Positions 1 to 5,987 of a stretch of 8,673 nucleotides of DNA are shown here, piece by piece. The stretch covers positions 1 to 8,673 of the forward strand of contig JABHOU010000310.1 of assembly GCA_018695085.1 (NCBI GenBank). The letters run 5' to 3'. A program made the position numbers and the translations under genes. Source of the stretch: Opitutia bacterium (GTDB lineage Bacteria > Verrucomicrobiota > Verrucomicrobiia > Opitutales > Seribacteraceae). Below the pieces are notes generated by a model. That model was not told the origin of the DNA. It did no database searches and saw only the letters and a list, made by a program, of their open reading frames with translations. How positions within the stretch are numbered: the first letter of the stretch is position 1; each line of letters opens with the position of its first letter.

Positions 1-254
1 ACGCCGTGCTTCTTGGCCCATTTGTGACCGGTGTCGTTCTTGGGCGTTTGGTCGAGATAAAGGGAGACGAGCTCCAAGTTGGGACGCTCGCCCTTGTCGT
101 CGAGGGTATAGGTTTGTAGAAGGCGACCGACGATGACGTCTGCGTGCGAATTGTGCCGGTATTCCGTGACGATGGCGGCGACTTTCTTGGGTGGTACCTT
201 ACCATCAGAGAATACGACCATGCCGAGAGCTGTGAAAGAAAGGAGAAATCTCAT
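1..254 (-). CDS. Conserved secreted PVC protein of unknown function, N-terminal part
   Basis: Only the first 84 codons are inside the window; the gene runs off the left edge. The start is the ATG read leftwards from position 254. It is preceded by a good Shine-Dalgarno (AAAGGA at 261-266, 6-nt spacer) and overlaps the upstream gene's stop codon as ATGA. The first 16 or so residues (MRFLLSFTALGMVVFS) form a short export signal. The mature part opens with PPKKVAAIVTEYRHNSHADV, followed by RLLQTYTLDDKG and LELVSLYLDQTPKNDTG. I recognise this pattern from hypothetical proteins that recur in Planctomycetes and Verrucomicrobia; its VAAIVTEY strand followed by a helix is Rossmann-like. No biochemical function is known to me. 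The tight overlap with the propeller gene suggests translational coupling and a shared role. Confidence is high that it is a real gene and low on function. Confidence 0.85.
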   Translation of the reverse strand, partial: MRFLLSFTALGMVVFSDGKVPPKKVAAIVTEYRHNSHADVIVGRLLQTYTLDDKGERPNLELVSLYLDQTPKNDTGHKWAKKHG

Positions 255-1516
255 TGCAAATCCTTTCGCTCGATCTTGATGACGGTGAAAGGATAGATGA
301 CGGTGACGTACACGGATCCATTACGAGCTTCGCAAACTCCCATGTGATAAAGGGGTGTCATTTTACCATTGGGGAGAGTTTTCATGCCGTGATGCCACGG
401 CAGAGCTTTGCCGGTTGGATCCTTGAAGGGGGTGTACTCGGGATTACTTACAAATAATTCTCCATGATCACGCGGAGCTTGATCCCCTTTGCGATAACTC
501 ACCAGGTGCAGATGTTTCCCTTTTTCGAGTACGACTGCCCAGACCGTACCCGTTGGTCCCACGCACATGGCTCGGCAATCAGTCTGGGCTGCATGAGGCA
601 GTAGTTTCCCCAAACTTTCGCCGCGCATCGCCTTCTCGGAGGCCATCAGGTCGTAGTGATAGAGTTGGTTGCCGCTCATGGCGATGGCATAGAGGCTTTT
701 GCGGTCGGGAGTGAAGTCCCAGTTGATAGGGTGGCTGTTCTCGTGGGCCAGAAGGGACTCGGGTGTTGGTGGTTTGCCATCTATGGTTTGCGGGATAAGA
801 CTTAACTTCTTCTCGTTGGGGTCGTAGCGGGCAATGTCTCCGCCCAGTACCGGATGATAGGCTCGACCCTTATGGTCCAAGGCGATGAAGGCATACATGT
901 GGCGGCAGTCCATGAGGTGTCGGTAGTGTCCTGTCTCCAGATCGAGGACCAAAAAGTGGGCCGACTCCACCGGGCGTTCATCCGAGCAGGTGGATAGGTA
1001 GGCGATGCCGCGGGATTCATCCGGTGTCACGCTGATGATGCCCTGATGCTTGATTGGAATGGGATATACCTGGGTTTTGCCGGTGGCAGGATCATACCAC
1101 ATCGGATAACCGCCTAGGTATGATTTTCGAACTTCCCCTTTTTGCGGATAACCTTGCTTGGTGCCAAAATAGATTTTGCCGCTTTCGCCGACGTTGTTGC
1201 GGGTGTGAATCTTGGCTTGGGCAGCGAATCCCGTGGCTTTTGTCCCGATCTCCTTGTGGGCGTCCACTGCAATGCCCATGGTTTCCTCGCGTAGATCGAA
1301 TTCCACCAAGTAGGCGTTGCTACCATATTTGGCCGTACCAAGGTAGAGCTTACCGTTCTTTCCTTCGATGATGGAGAAATAACCGCTCTCTTCGCTCACC
1401 GTCTCCTTGGGGACACGGTAGGCCTTTGCGGGCAACGGGTTCTTCAGTGAGGCTGAAGGTTTGGCTGCGATTTGTGTCGCAAGGAACGCAAGAAACAGTG
1501 GAAGGCTTGTGTTCAC
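251..1516 (-). CDS. Secreted beta-propeller-like conserved PVC protein (421 aa)
   Basis: The open frame extends back to an ATG at 1660, but the first 48 codons from there do not look like protein and lie over the haem-c remnant. The GTG at 1516 is the better start: it opens directly on a signal peptide (VNTSLPLFLAFLATQIAA, cleavage near residue 18) and has an SD-like TAGGTG 7 nt upstream. The mature protein holds repeated blade-like strands: GYFSIIEGKNGKLYLGTAKYG, KIHTRNNVGESGKIYFGTKQ, GIISVTPDESRGIAYLSTCS, AYHPVLGGDIARYDP and CVGPTGTVWAVV. Each resembles the 'NGKLYLGT' strand pairs of NHL/SMP-30-like propellers. I recognise the family as a conserved planctomycete/verrucomicrobial secreted protein, with no established enzyme activity known to me. 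A sugar- or lactone-related role or a structural role is possible but unproven. It is coupled by ATGA overlap to the left-edge gene. Confidence 0.85.
   Translation of the reverse strand: MNTSLPLFLAFLATQIAAKPSASLKNPLPAKAYRVPKETVSEESGYFSIIEGKNGKLYLGTAKYGSNAYLVEFDLREETMGIAVDAHKEIGTKATGFAAQAKIHTRNNVGESGKIYFGTKQGYPQKGEVRKSYLGGYPMWYDPATGKTQVYPIPIKHQGIISVTPDESRGIAYLSTCSDERPVESAHFLVLDLETGHYRHLMDCRHMYAFIALDHKGRAYHPVLGGDIARYDPNEKKLSLIPQTIDGKPPTPESLLAHENSHPINWDFTPDRKSLYAIAMSGNQLYHYDLMASEKAMRGESLGKLLPHAAQTDCRAMCVGPTGTVWAVVLEKGKHLHLVSYRKGDQAPRDHGELFVSNPEYTPFKDPTGKALPWHHGMKTLPNGKMTPLYHMGVCEARNGSVYVTVIYPFTVIKIERKDLQ
255..266 (-). promoter_or_regulatory. Shine-Dalgarno for the left-edge gene, inside the end of the propeller gene
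   Basis: The minus strand reads AAAGGA (261-266), then a 6-nt spacer TTTGCA, then ATG. The site lies within the last codons of the upstream gene. This supports the ATG at 254 and re-initiation by ribosomes that finish the upstream frame. Confidence 0.6.
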
Positions 1517-1526
1517 AAAGTGACAC

Positions 1527-1818
1527 CTACAGCATGATAGGTTGAGAGATGTGGAGATAGGCGAATCCTCCGCGTATCTCGAGGTTCGGATCGAAGATAT
1601 TGGGGAGCAAAGTGCCCAAGTGATCGCGTTGGTAGGAGGTGAGATCGGGACCCACGGCACCCCCTTTGTGAAAGAGCTTGTGGCAGGCGGCGCAGCGCTG
1701 GGCGTAAAGTGATATCAGCTGCATAGGGATTGCCCGCCCGCTTGGCCAGAACACTCTCGATGCGGGTTGTCTCTTCCTTGAGGTTGGCCTTGGTTTCGGG
1801 AGGTTCGCAAGGCGGAAT
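1527..1818 (-). pseudogene. Remnant of a PVC-type haem-binding CxxCH protein (C-terminal fragment, frameshifted)
   Basis: Directly after the DUF1080 stop, and in the same frame, the minus strand encodes PETKANLKEETTRIESVL followed by AKRAGNPYAADI. This is the linker-type helix that precedes the haem domain in PVC cytochromes. A one-base shift within about 1704-1722 then moves the reading to LYAQRCAACHKLFHKGG and VGPDLTSYQRDHLGTLLPNI, with the haem motif CAACH at 1680-1694. After DPNLEIRGG the frame goes straight to FAYLHISQPIML and stops (TAG at 1527-1529). In family members roughly 60-70 residues normally separate EIREGF from a terminal FAYLxxxQP segment, so an internal deletion is likely. 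There is no start, no signal peptide and no N-terminal body. The read-out as decayed sequence is strong. A sequencing indel could explain the shift but not the missing segments. Confidence 0.8.
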
Positions 1819-2448
1819 TTAGATTTTGCGGGCTCGTAGGTTGCGGAAGGCGACGGTTCCACCTTTGCCGTGGTGCTGGATACCAAAATGGCCTTCCAGT
1901 GATTGCTTGTGTTCTACTTCGCCAACCAACTTCCCGTTTACGTAAGTCTTTATGCTTGGGCCCTTGCAGGCAACTCGCACCTTGTTCCACTCCTCCGGCT
2001 TGAAGAGGCCTTTCGAACGCGCCTTGTACTCGGCGTCCGTTTTCTTGTTGGGGTATAGCCAACCCCCCATGCCGATTCCGTAGATGCCACCTGGTTTGCC
2101 GCGATCGATTTCGCATTGGTAGCCTTTGGGCTTACCCTTCTCTCCGATCAAACGGAAGCCCAAACCCGAGTTGAAACCTGCGTAGTCGGTTGGAATCTTT
2201 ACTTCAGCCTCCACTTCGAAGTCGGCCATCTTTAGATCGGACACAACCCAAACGTTGACTTTCGAGGAGAGGTGCAACTGTCCGTCCTTCGCTTGGAAGG
2301 ATTCGACCTTGGCTCGTGGAGTCCAACCCTTGGTCGATTTGCCGTCGAAAAGGGGTGTCCACTCACTGTCTTTGGTTTCTGCGTAAAGGTGTATAGAAGC
2401 TAGAGCAAAGCTAGCGAGAAATACGAAGGGGTTCAATTGAGTTTTCAT
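1819..2448 (-). CDS. Secreted DUF1080 (3-keto-disaccharide hydrolase) family protein
   Basis: 209 residues from the ATG at 2448. This start is preferred over the in-frame ATG at 2517 because it opens directly on a signal peptide (MKTQLNPFVFLASFALASIH, cleavage near LYA-ET at 23/24). The upstream ATG would overlap the methyltransferase end by 19 bp, and neither start has a clear SD. The mature part is one DUF1080 jelly-roll, related to concanavalin-like lectins. It shows the opening WTPLFDGKSTKGW (30-42), the ADFEVEAEVKIP strand (75-86), GLGFRL (96-101), GYQCEID (109-115), GGIYG (120-124), EWNKVRVACKG (153-163) and the closing GHFGIQHHGKGGTVAFRNLR (186-205). Family members include hydrolases of 3-keto-glycosides made by oxidoreductases acting on disaccharides; many remain untested. 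Periplasmic or cell-surface location is inferred from the signal. Length is normal for a single-domain member. Confidence 0.92.
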   Translation of the reverse strand: MKTQLNPFVFLASFALASIHLYAETKDSEWTPLFDGKSTKGWTPRAKVESFQAKDGQLHLSSKVNVWVVSDLKMADFEVEAEVKIPTDYAGFNSGLGFRLIGEKGKPKGYQCEIDRGKPGGIYGIGMGGWLYPNKKTDAEYKARSKGLFKPEEWNKVRVACKGPSIKTYVNGKLVGEVEHKQSLEGHFGIQHHGKGGTVAFRNLRARKI

Positions 2449-2498
2449 AGCATCAACGCTAGGATTGCTTATATGCGAAGGCAACCCAAGTTTGTCAT

Positions 2499-3545
2499 TT
2501 AGTGTAGATTCTTGCATCCCGGCAAGGCTCCGCAGTGAACGAGGGTAGGAGTTACTTTGCCTGGTTGCAACCCGGCCTTAGTCAGCATTTCTCGGTATTC
2601 TTTAGCGGAGTAAGCACGTCCTTCCGTTAGGGAGAAGAGGGAGGCTGAATAAAGGGCGATTGGGAGTGGACCGTCCAGTTCGTCGTCGAGGAAGACGTCG
2701 TGAATAAGAACTTCTCCGCCGGGGTTTACGGCGTCGGCGCAGTGCTGGACGATGGTTTCGCAATCTGGTATGTCCCAGTCGTGCAGGACGTTTGAGAGTA
2801 GAGCCACGTCGCAACTCGGAAGAGGGTCGGCGAACATGTCTCCTTCCATTAATTGAAGTCTGTCGGCTACTTGATGTTCCTTGGCGAATTCTTCGGCGAC
2901 CTTCAGCACTTCCGGACGGTCGAAAACGATGGCTCGCAGTTCGGGATTAGACCGCAGGTATGCGATTGAGTAGATGCCCGAACCACCTGCAACGTCGAGG
3001 AGACACTTTGCGTTAGGTAGGGGATAATTGGCAGCGAGATGTGGTGCCACGTTGTTGGCTCGACCCGCAAGTGAAAGGGTGAGTCGGCGAGCCTCCTCGG
3101 CTCCCTCCATTTTTGATTCTTTGCCTTCCTTGAAGATAAAGGCAGCGCCTTCTTCGGTTTCGGAATCGATCGGCTTGTTCGTTCGCAGGCGCTCGACCAT
3201 GGCTAGAACGTTTGGGGAGTCGGCGGCGAGACCGATGTAATTGTTTACGGCAAAGTCAGAGTTGCTCGGAAGGTGTTCGAGGGCGAGGGGGGGAGCGATG
3301 AAACGTTCGCTTCGATCTTTTTGCAGCAACCCCATAGCTTGCAACGCGGTGGTCAATACGATGAATGAGCGTTCTTTCAAATCAAGGGCTTCCTTTAATT
3401 CACCTCTGGCAAGTGGGCCTTCGCTCAACTTGTCGAATAGACCAAAGTGACAGGTTGCGGCGACGAGCAATTCCGTCCCATGGGCACCCCTGAAATGTTC
3501 AAAGATGGATGTGGGATCAGTGGAAGGAATCGGCAGTTCGTTCAT
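2499..3545 (-). CDS. SAM-dependent O-methyltransferase, acetylserotonin-methyltransferase-like
   Basis: 348 residues, cytoplasmic, complete. The N-terminal region (about 15-95) is the winged-helix dimerisation domain typical of plant/HIOMT-type O-methyltransferases, with the pattern FGLFDKL, GELKEAL and TTALQAMGLL. The C-terminal Rossmann domain carries SAM motif I LLDVAGGSG (182-190), the acidic ribose-binding residue in VFDRPEV (D209), GDMFADPLP (235-243) and SNVLHDWDIPDC (251-262). His255 matches the catalytic base of this family. PGGEVLIHDVFLDDE (275-289) and the closing TEGRAYSAKEYREMLTKAG also fit. It would transfer a methyl group from SAM to a hydroxyl of a small molecule; the substrate cannot be read from sequence. 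No biosynthetic cluster (polyketide, peptide synthetase or terpene) adjoins it. No SD precedes the ATG at 3545. It may be co-transcribed with the DUF1080 gene 50 bp downstream. Confidence 0.92.
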   Translation of the reverse strand: MNELPIPSTDPTSIFEHFRGAHGTELLVAATCHFGLFDKLSEGPLARGELKEALDLKERSFIVLTTALQAMGLLQKDRSERFIAPPLALEHLPSNSDFAVNNYIGLAADSPNVLAMVERLRTNKPIDSETEEGAAFIFKEGKESKMEGAEEARRLTLSLAGRANNVAPHLAANYPLPNAKCLLDVAGGSGIYSIAYLRSNPELRAIVFDRPEVLKVAEEFAKEHQVADRLQLMEGDMFADPLPSCDVALLSNVLHDWDIPDCETIVQHCADAVNPGGEVLIHDVFLDDELDGPLPIALYSASLFSLTEGRAYSAKEYREMLTKAGLQPGKVTPTLVHCGALPGCKNLH

Positions 3546-3614
3546 GTCGAATTTTTACTAAGCGAACAAGGTTGCTTAAGCACGGCCAAAACGTCTGATT
3601 TAAGCTCGATTTTA

Positions 3615-3624
3615 TTCCATGGAA
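3615..3624. repeat. Perfect 10-bp palindrome, candidate operator
   Basis: TTCCATGGAA is a perfect palindrome without spacer, immediately left of a second inverted repeat. GGAA/TTCC half-sites occur in operators of the IclR regulator family, but no regulator gene is in the window, so any assignment is speculative. Confidence 0.4.
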
Positions 3625-3641
3625 CAAATATTGACTATTTG
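3625..3641. repeat. Inverted repeat CAAATA-N5-TATTTG, candidate operator
   Basis: CAAATA (3625-3630) and TATTTG (3636-3641) are perfect reverse complements around the 5-nt spacer TTGAC. The centre-to-centre spacing of 11 bp places both arms on one DNA face, as expected for a dimeric regulator. The spacer contains the first half of a possible -35 box. Confidence 0.45.
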
Positions 3642-3645
3642 TACT

Positions 3646-3665
3646 TGGAATTGACCAGTATTCCA
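3646..3665. repeat. Inverted repeat TGGAAT-N8-ATTCCA, candidate operator
   Basis: TGGAAT (3646-3651) and ATTCCA (3660-3665) are perfect reverse complements around an 8-nt spacer that includes TTGACC. The half-site core is the same TTCCA/TGGAA as in the palindrome at 3615-3624. It lies 33 bp upstream of the DapA-family start codon, a position suited to repression. Confidence 0.45.
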
Positions 3666-3697
3666 CGGTTTTTCAATCTTCAACAACTTTACATTCC

Positions 3698-4648
3698 ATG
3701 AACCTAGATATTTACAGAGGCGTTATTCCAGCGCTCATGACACCTTGCAACGGAGACCGTGAACCGGATTTCGATGCCTTGGTTGCCAAAGGGCTCGAAA
3801 TGATCGAGCTCGGCATGTCGGCTGTTGTCTACTGTGGCTCCATGGGTGACTGGCCTCTTCTTACTGACGCCCAGAGGCAAGAGGGAGTTTCCAAACTTGT
3901 CGATGCAGGCGTGCCCGTCGTTGTGGGTACGGGTGCCCAAAATCCAAAGCTCGCCGCCGCCCATGCGGCCCATGCCAAGGAGGTTGGCGCCGCTGGTCTA
4001 ATGGTGATTCCTCGGGTACTTTCCCGTGGCACTTCGTCCGCTGCCCAACGTAATCACTTTGCCGGTATCCTTGCGGCGGGAGATGGACTTCCCTCCATCA
4101 TTTACAACAGTCCATACTACGGTTTCGAGACCAAGGCGGAGCTTTTCTTTAACCTACGGTCAGAATTCCCCCACTTAATTGGTTTCAAGGAATTCGGCGG
4201 CGCCGATTCTTTGACCTACGCGGCCGAGCACATTACCAGCGAAGACGATTCCTTGGCTTTGTTGGCCGGTGTGGACACTCAAGTCTTTCATGGGGTGGTT
4301 AATTGTGGAGCCGTTGGAGCCATTACGGGCATCGGTAACGTTTTGCCTGTGGAAGTACTTCACTACTTCAGACTATGCAGGGAGGCGTCATCGGGTGACT
4401 TCGAGGCTCGTTTCTTCGCCAAGGAACTGGAGCAGGCGTTGACCGTGTTATCTACCTTCGACGAGGGACCCGATCTGGTGCTCTATTACAAGTACCTTCT
4501 CACCCTGAAGGGGGACTCTGCCTACGAACTGCACTTCAACGAGACGGATGTCCTAAGTCCCAGTCAACTAGGCTACGCCAAGGAGCAACTCGATCTATTC
4601 ACGGCATGGTGGGATGCTTGGCCAGGCAAGGACGCACCGGAGGAGTGA
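3698..4648 (+). CDS. DapA-family (dihydrodipicolinate synthase/N-acetylneuraminate lyase superfamily) protein
   Basis: 316 residues, a single cytoplasmic TIM barrel of the usual length. The Schiff-base lysine is K164 in LIGFKEFGG. The conserved barrel tyrosine is Y136 in IIYNSPYYG. The phosphate/carboxylate loop, GTTGE in true DapA, is here GSMGDWPLLT (47-56). Other family-typical stretches are PVVVGTGA (73-80), GLMVIPRVLSRG (100-111), GAVGAITGIGNVLP (204-217) and LSTFDEGPDLVLYYK (251-265). The altered loop argues against lysine biosynthesis. I recall close relatives annotated only as 'dihydrodipicolinate synthase family', some near proline/hydroxyproline catabolism. A lyase or deaminase acting on a 2-keto-acid or cyclic imine is therefore a fair guess, not a demonstrated one. 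The ATG at 3698 starts a good N-terminus (MNLDIYRGVIPALMTPCNGD) but has no SD. It is transcribed alone, divergently from the methyltransferase. Confidence 0.9.
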   Translation: MNLDIYRGVIPALMTPCNGDREPDFDALVAKGLEMIELGMSAVVYCGSMGDWPLLTDAQRQEGVSKLVDAGVPVVVGTGAQNPKLAAAHAAHAKEVGAAGLMVIPRVLSRGTSSAAQRNHFAGILAAGDGLPSIIYNSPYYGFETKAELFFNLRSEFPHLIGFKEFGGADSLTYAAEHITSEDDSLALLAGVDTQVFHGVVNCGAVGAITGIGNVLPVEVLHYFRLCREASSGDFEARFFAKELEQALTVLSTFDEGPDLVLYYKYLLTLKGDSAYELHFNETDVLSPSQLGYAKEQLDLFTAWWDAWPGKDAPEE

Positions 4649-4680
4649 CCTTTTTTTTCTCTTCGGGATTTGTTTTTTTT
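4637..4680 (+). terminator. Probable rho-independent terminator of the DapA-family gene
   Basis: CCGGAGGAG (4637-4645) can pair with CTCTTCGGG (4659-4667) with one G-G mismatch and one G-T pair. The loop is 13 nt with a T8 run. The stem is followed by ATTTGTTTTTTTT. The left arm overlaps the last codons, and the TGA (4646-4648) lies in the loop. The reverse strand has A-runs here, so it would not terminate the convergent barrel gene in the same way. Confidence 0.5.
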
Positions 4681-4687
4681 CGACGAG

Positions 4688-5506
4688 TCAAAACACCCAG
4701 GCAATGCCTACTTTGATGGCATTGCCGTTGCCGTGATCTAAAATTCCTTGATGATCGACCAAATCATACTTCCACTCGATCCGAGAGTGAATGGTGTCGT
4801 TGTGATTGAAGTATAAGGCGGGACCGGCTGATAGGGTTCTCGATTCGTCGTCCTCGAAGTGGAAGTCGGTTTCCCAGAATATGGAACCATTGGATTGCTC
4901 TGTTTCGAAGTTGTAACCGAGATCGATATGAGAATGTGAATAAAAGGGCATGTCTCCGTAGAATACCCAGCCGTTTATCCCCATGCCGAAATAGAAATTC
5001 GATGTCTCGAATTCGTAACCGAGTCCGAGCCCGTTAGCCCACTCATTGAAGTAGATTTCATAGTCATCGCTGCCCGAAAGTGGAATGATCATCATGGGTT
5101 TGAAACTCCAGGAACCACTTCTTCCATCAAGGTTGAAATATTTCTTTAGGGGTAGGGCCAAGGTCAGGTCTCCAATGCCTTCGTCATTCTGTACTAGCTT
5201 GTTGCCCGTTGCATCGGGCACCTCCCGTTCCGCATGTATTACATAGGGTAGTTTGGCGGTCAGCCTAATGGATTTCTTCCAAGTGTATACTCCTTCAAAA
5301 TGAAAGATGTTTATTTCTTCAGAGAAACCACTGTGTAAAGCAGTGCTACCTTGAAGAAGGTCGTTTTCTCTACGATGCTCGTAAAAAAATTGATAGCCCC
5401 AACCTCCCGACCAACGAGGCATCATGTTCATGATCGGTTCGTCGGCCTTTAAATGTTGGCTGACAGCAAAAGATATCAACAAACACAACCCTGAGGTGAA
5501 GCGCAT
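4688..5506 (-). CDS. Outer-membrane beta-barrel protein, transporter-like, partner of HMA protein
   Basis: 272 residues. A signal peptide (MRFTSGLCLLISFAVSQHLK, cleavage about A21-D22) precedes a Met-containing segment EPIMNMMPRWSGGWGYQF (24-40). The rest alternates aromatic and hydrophobic beta strands, for example INIFHFEGVYTW, IRLTAKLPYVI, SWSFKPMMIIPL, NFYFGMGINGWVFYG and SRIEWKYDL. The chain ends on Phe (KVGIAWVF), the usual signature for Bam-dependent barrel insertion. The NDEGIGDLTLALPLKKYF stretch (107-124) resembles the 'GxGD' region of the phenol-degradation MetA-like barrel family. Start ATG at 5506 has SD GGAAAGG (5516-5522) with a 9-nt spacer. It follows the HMA gene by 25 bp, so the two almost certainly share a transcript, and metal export or sensing at the outer membrane is the inferred role. 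The substrate is unknown. Confidence 0.82.
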   Translation of the reverse strand: MRFTSGLCLLISFAVSQHLKADEPIMNMMPRWSGGWGYQFFYEHRRENDLLQGSTALHSGFSEEINIFHFEGVYTWKKSIRLTAKLPYVIHAEREVPDATGNKLVQNDEGIGDLTLALPLKKYFNLDGRSGSWSFKPMMIIPLSGSDDYEIYFNEWANGLGLGYEFETSNFYFGMGINGWVFYGDMPFYSHSHIDLGYNFETEQSNGSIFWETDFHFEDDESRTLSAGPALYFNHNDTIHSRIEWKYDLVDHQGILDHGNGNAIKVGIAWVF

Positions 5507-5522
5507 ACTGCTTTACCTTTCC
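5507..5522 (-). promoter_or_regulatory. Shine-Dalgarno of the beta-barrel gene
   Basis: GGAAAGG (5516-5522, minus) stands 9 nt before the ATG at 5506. It is one of the few clear SD sites in the window and fixes the barrel start. Confidence 0.55.
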
Positions 5523-5531
5523 AAAGAATAG

Positions 5532-5987
5532 TTACTTTTTTGAGTGATGGACTACTACTGAGGATGCACCTGGTTCGAATCTGTGCGCGTCTATGTGGTC
5601 GTCGTGCAACTTATATTCTTCGATAGCATTGAAACCGGCATCGTCGACCCTTTCAAGAATCTCTTTTTTGTCCAATTTGGATTGATCGGTTAAAGCAATT
5701 TTAACCAATTGTGTTTTGGTATCCATTTCTATGCCTCTTTTAAATCTCTTTTTGTCCACCCCTGGCATTCGACTCAAATTTTTACTCACACCGATTCCGC
5801 ACGATGGGCATACGAGACCTTTGACGTAGATGAGAGCTATTTGGGAATGCTTGGTTAATTCAACTTCTGCCGCCTGCAATCTTGCTTCGGGCGTAGCTTC
5901 CTTCTTATCCTTGTCATCGTTTGCAAGAACTTGACTAAAGGACGCGAGTAGAATGCCAAATACAACACTTAGTGGAATTAATTTCAT
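5532..5987 (-). CDS. Secreted heavy-metal-associated (HMA-like) domain protein
   Basis: 151 residues. A signal peptide (MKLIPLSVVFGILLASFSQV, cleavage after VLA at residue 22) is followed by a charged linker DDKDKKEATPEARL. A ferredoxin-like HMA fold follows (about 50-127): the strand IALIYVKGLVC leads to the CxxC motif C60-P-S-C63, then the helix GIGVSKNLSRMPGVD, GIEMDTKTQLVKIAL, the helix LDKKEILERVDDAGF and the final strand AIEEYKL. The tail adds histidines at 128, 131, 135, 147 and 148 (HDDHIDAH and VVHHSKK), further possible metal ligands. HMA domains bind Cu(I), Zn or similar soft metals through the two cysteines. Export to the periplasm and pairing with an outer-membrane barrel suggest metal capture or efflux outside the cytoplasm. 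No P-type ATPase, CusA-type pump or metalloregulator is present in the window. The start at 5987 lacks an SD. Confidence 0.88.
   Translation of the reverse strand: MKLIPLSVVFGILLASFSQVLANDDKDKKEATPEARLQAAEVELTKHSQIALIYVKGLVCPSCGIGVSKNLSRMPGVDKKRFKRGIEMDTKTQLVKIALTDQSKLDKKEILERVDDAGFNAIEEYKLHDDHIDAHRFEPGASSVVVHHSKK

Larger units (their letters stand above)
3546..3697. promoter_or_regulatory. Divergent promoter region between methyltransferase and DapA-family genes
   Basis: This 152-bp AT-rich region lies between divergently transcribed genes and should hold promoters for both. On the plus strand two ATTGAC hexamers sit exactly 20 bp apart (3630 and 3650). TTGACC at 3651-3656 with TTCAAT at 3672-3677 is a possible sigma-70-like pair, but the 15-bp spacing is short. 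On the minus strand no convincing -35/-10 pair was found. Neither gene has a recognisable SD. The region is dense in TTCCA/TGGAA pentamers and inverted repeats, listed separately. Confidence 0.5.

Noticed and set aside
1517..1660. In-frame upstream extension of the propeller gene to an ATG at 1660
   Set aside because: The 48 added residues (MPWVPISPPTNAITW...) have no protein-like pattern, overlie the haem-c remnant in another frame, and hide the signal peptide that begins at the GTG.
1714..1720. Programmed frameshifting at the haem-c fragment
   Set aside because: There is no slippery heptamer, no start codon or gene body upstream, and the C-terminal domain is itself deleted; decay is the simpler explanation.
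1527..1886. Reading frame from 1886 taken as an intact 119-aa cytochrome
   Set aside because: Its first half is the DUF1080 3' end read out of frame; only the part after the frameshift is cytochrome-like, and there is no export signal.
2449..2517. Longer DUF1080 start at 2517
   Set aside because: It would bury the signal peptide behind 23 polar residues and overlap the methyltransferase; no SD supports it.
4651..4680. The two T8 runs as a terminator for the minus-strand barrel gene
   Set aside because: On the minus strand these are A runs, so they cannot form the U-tract of an intrinsic terminator in that direction.
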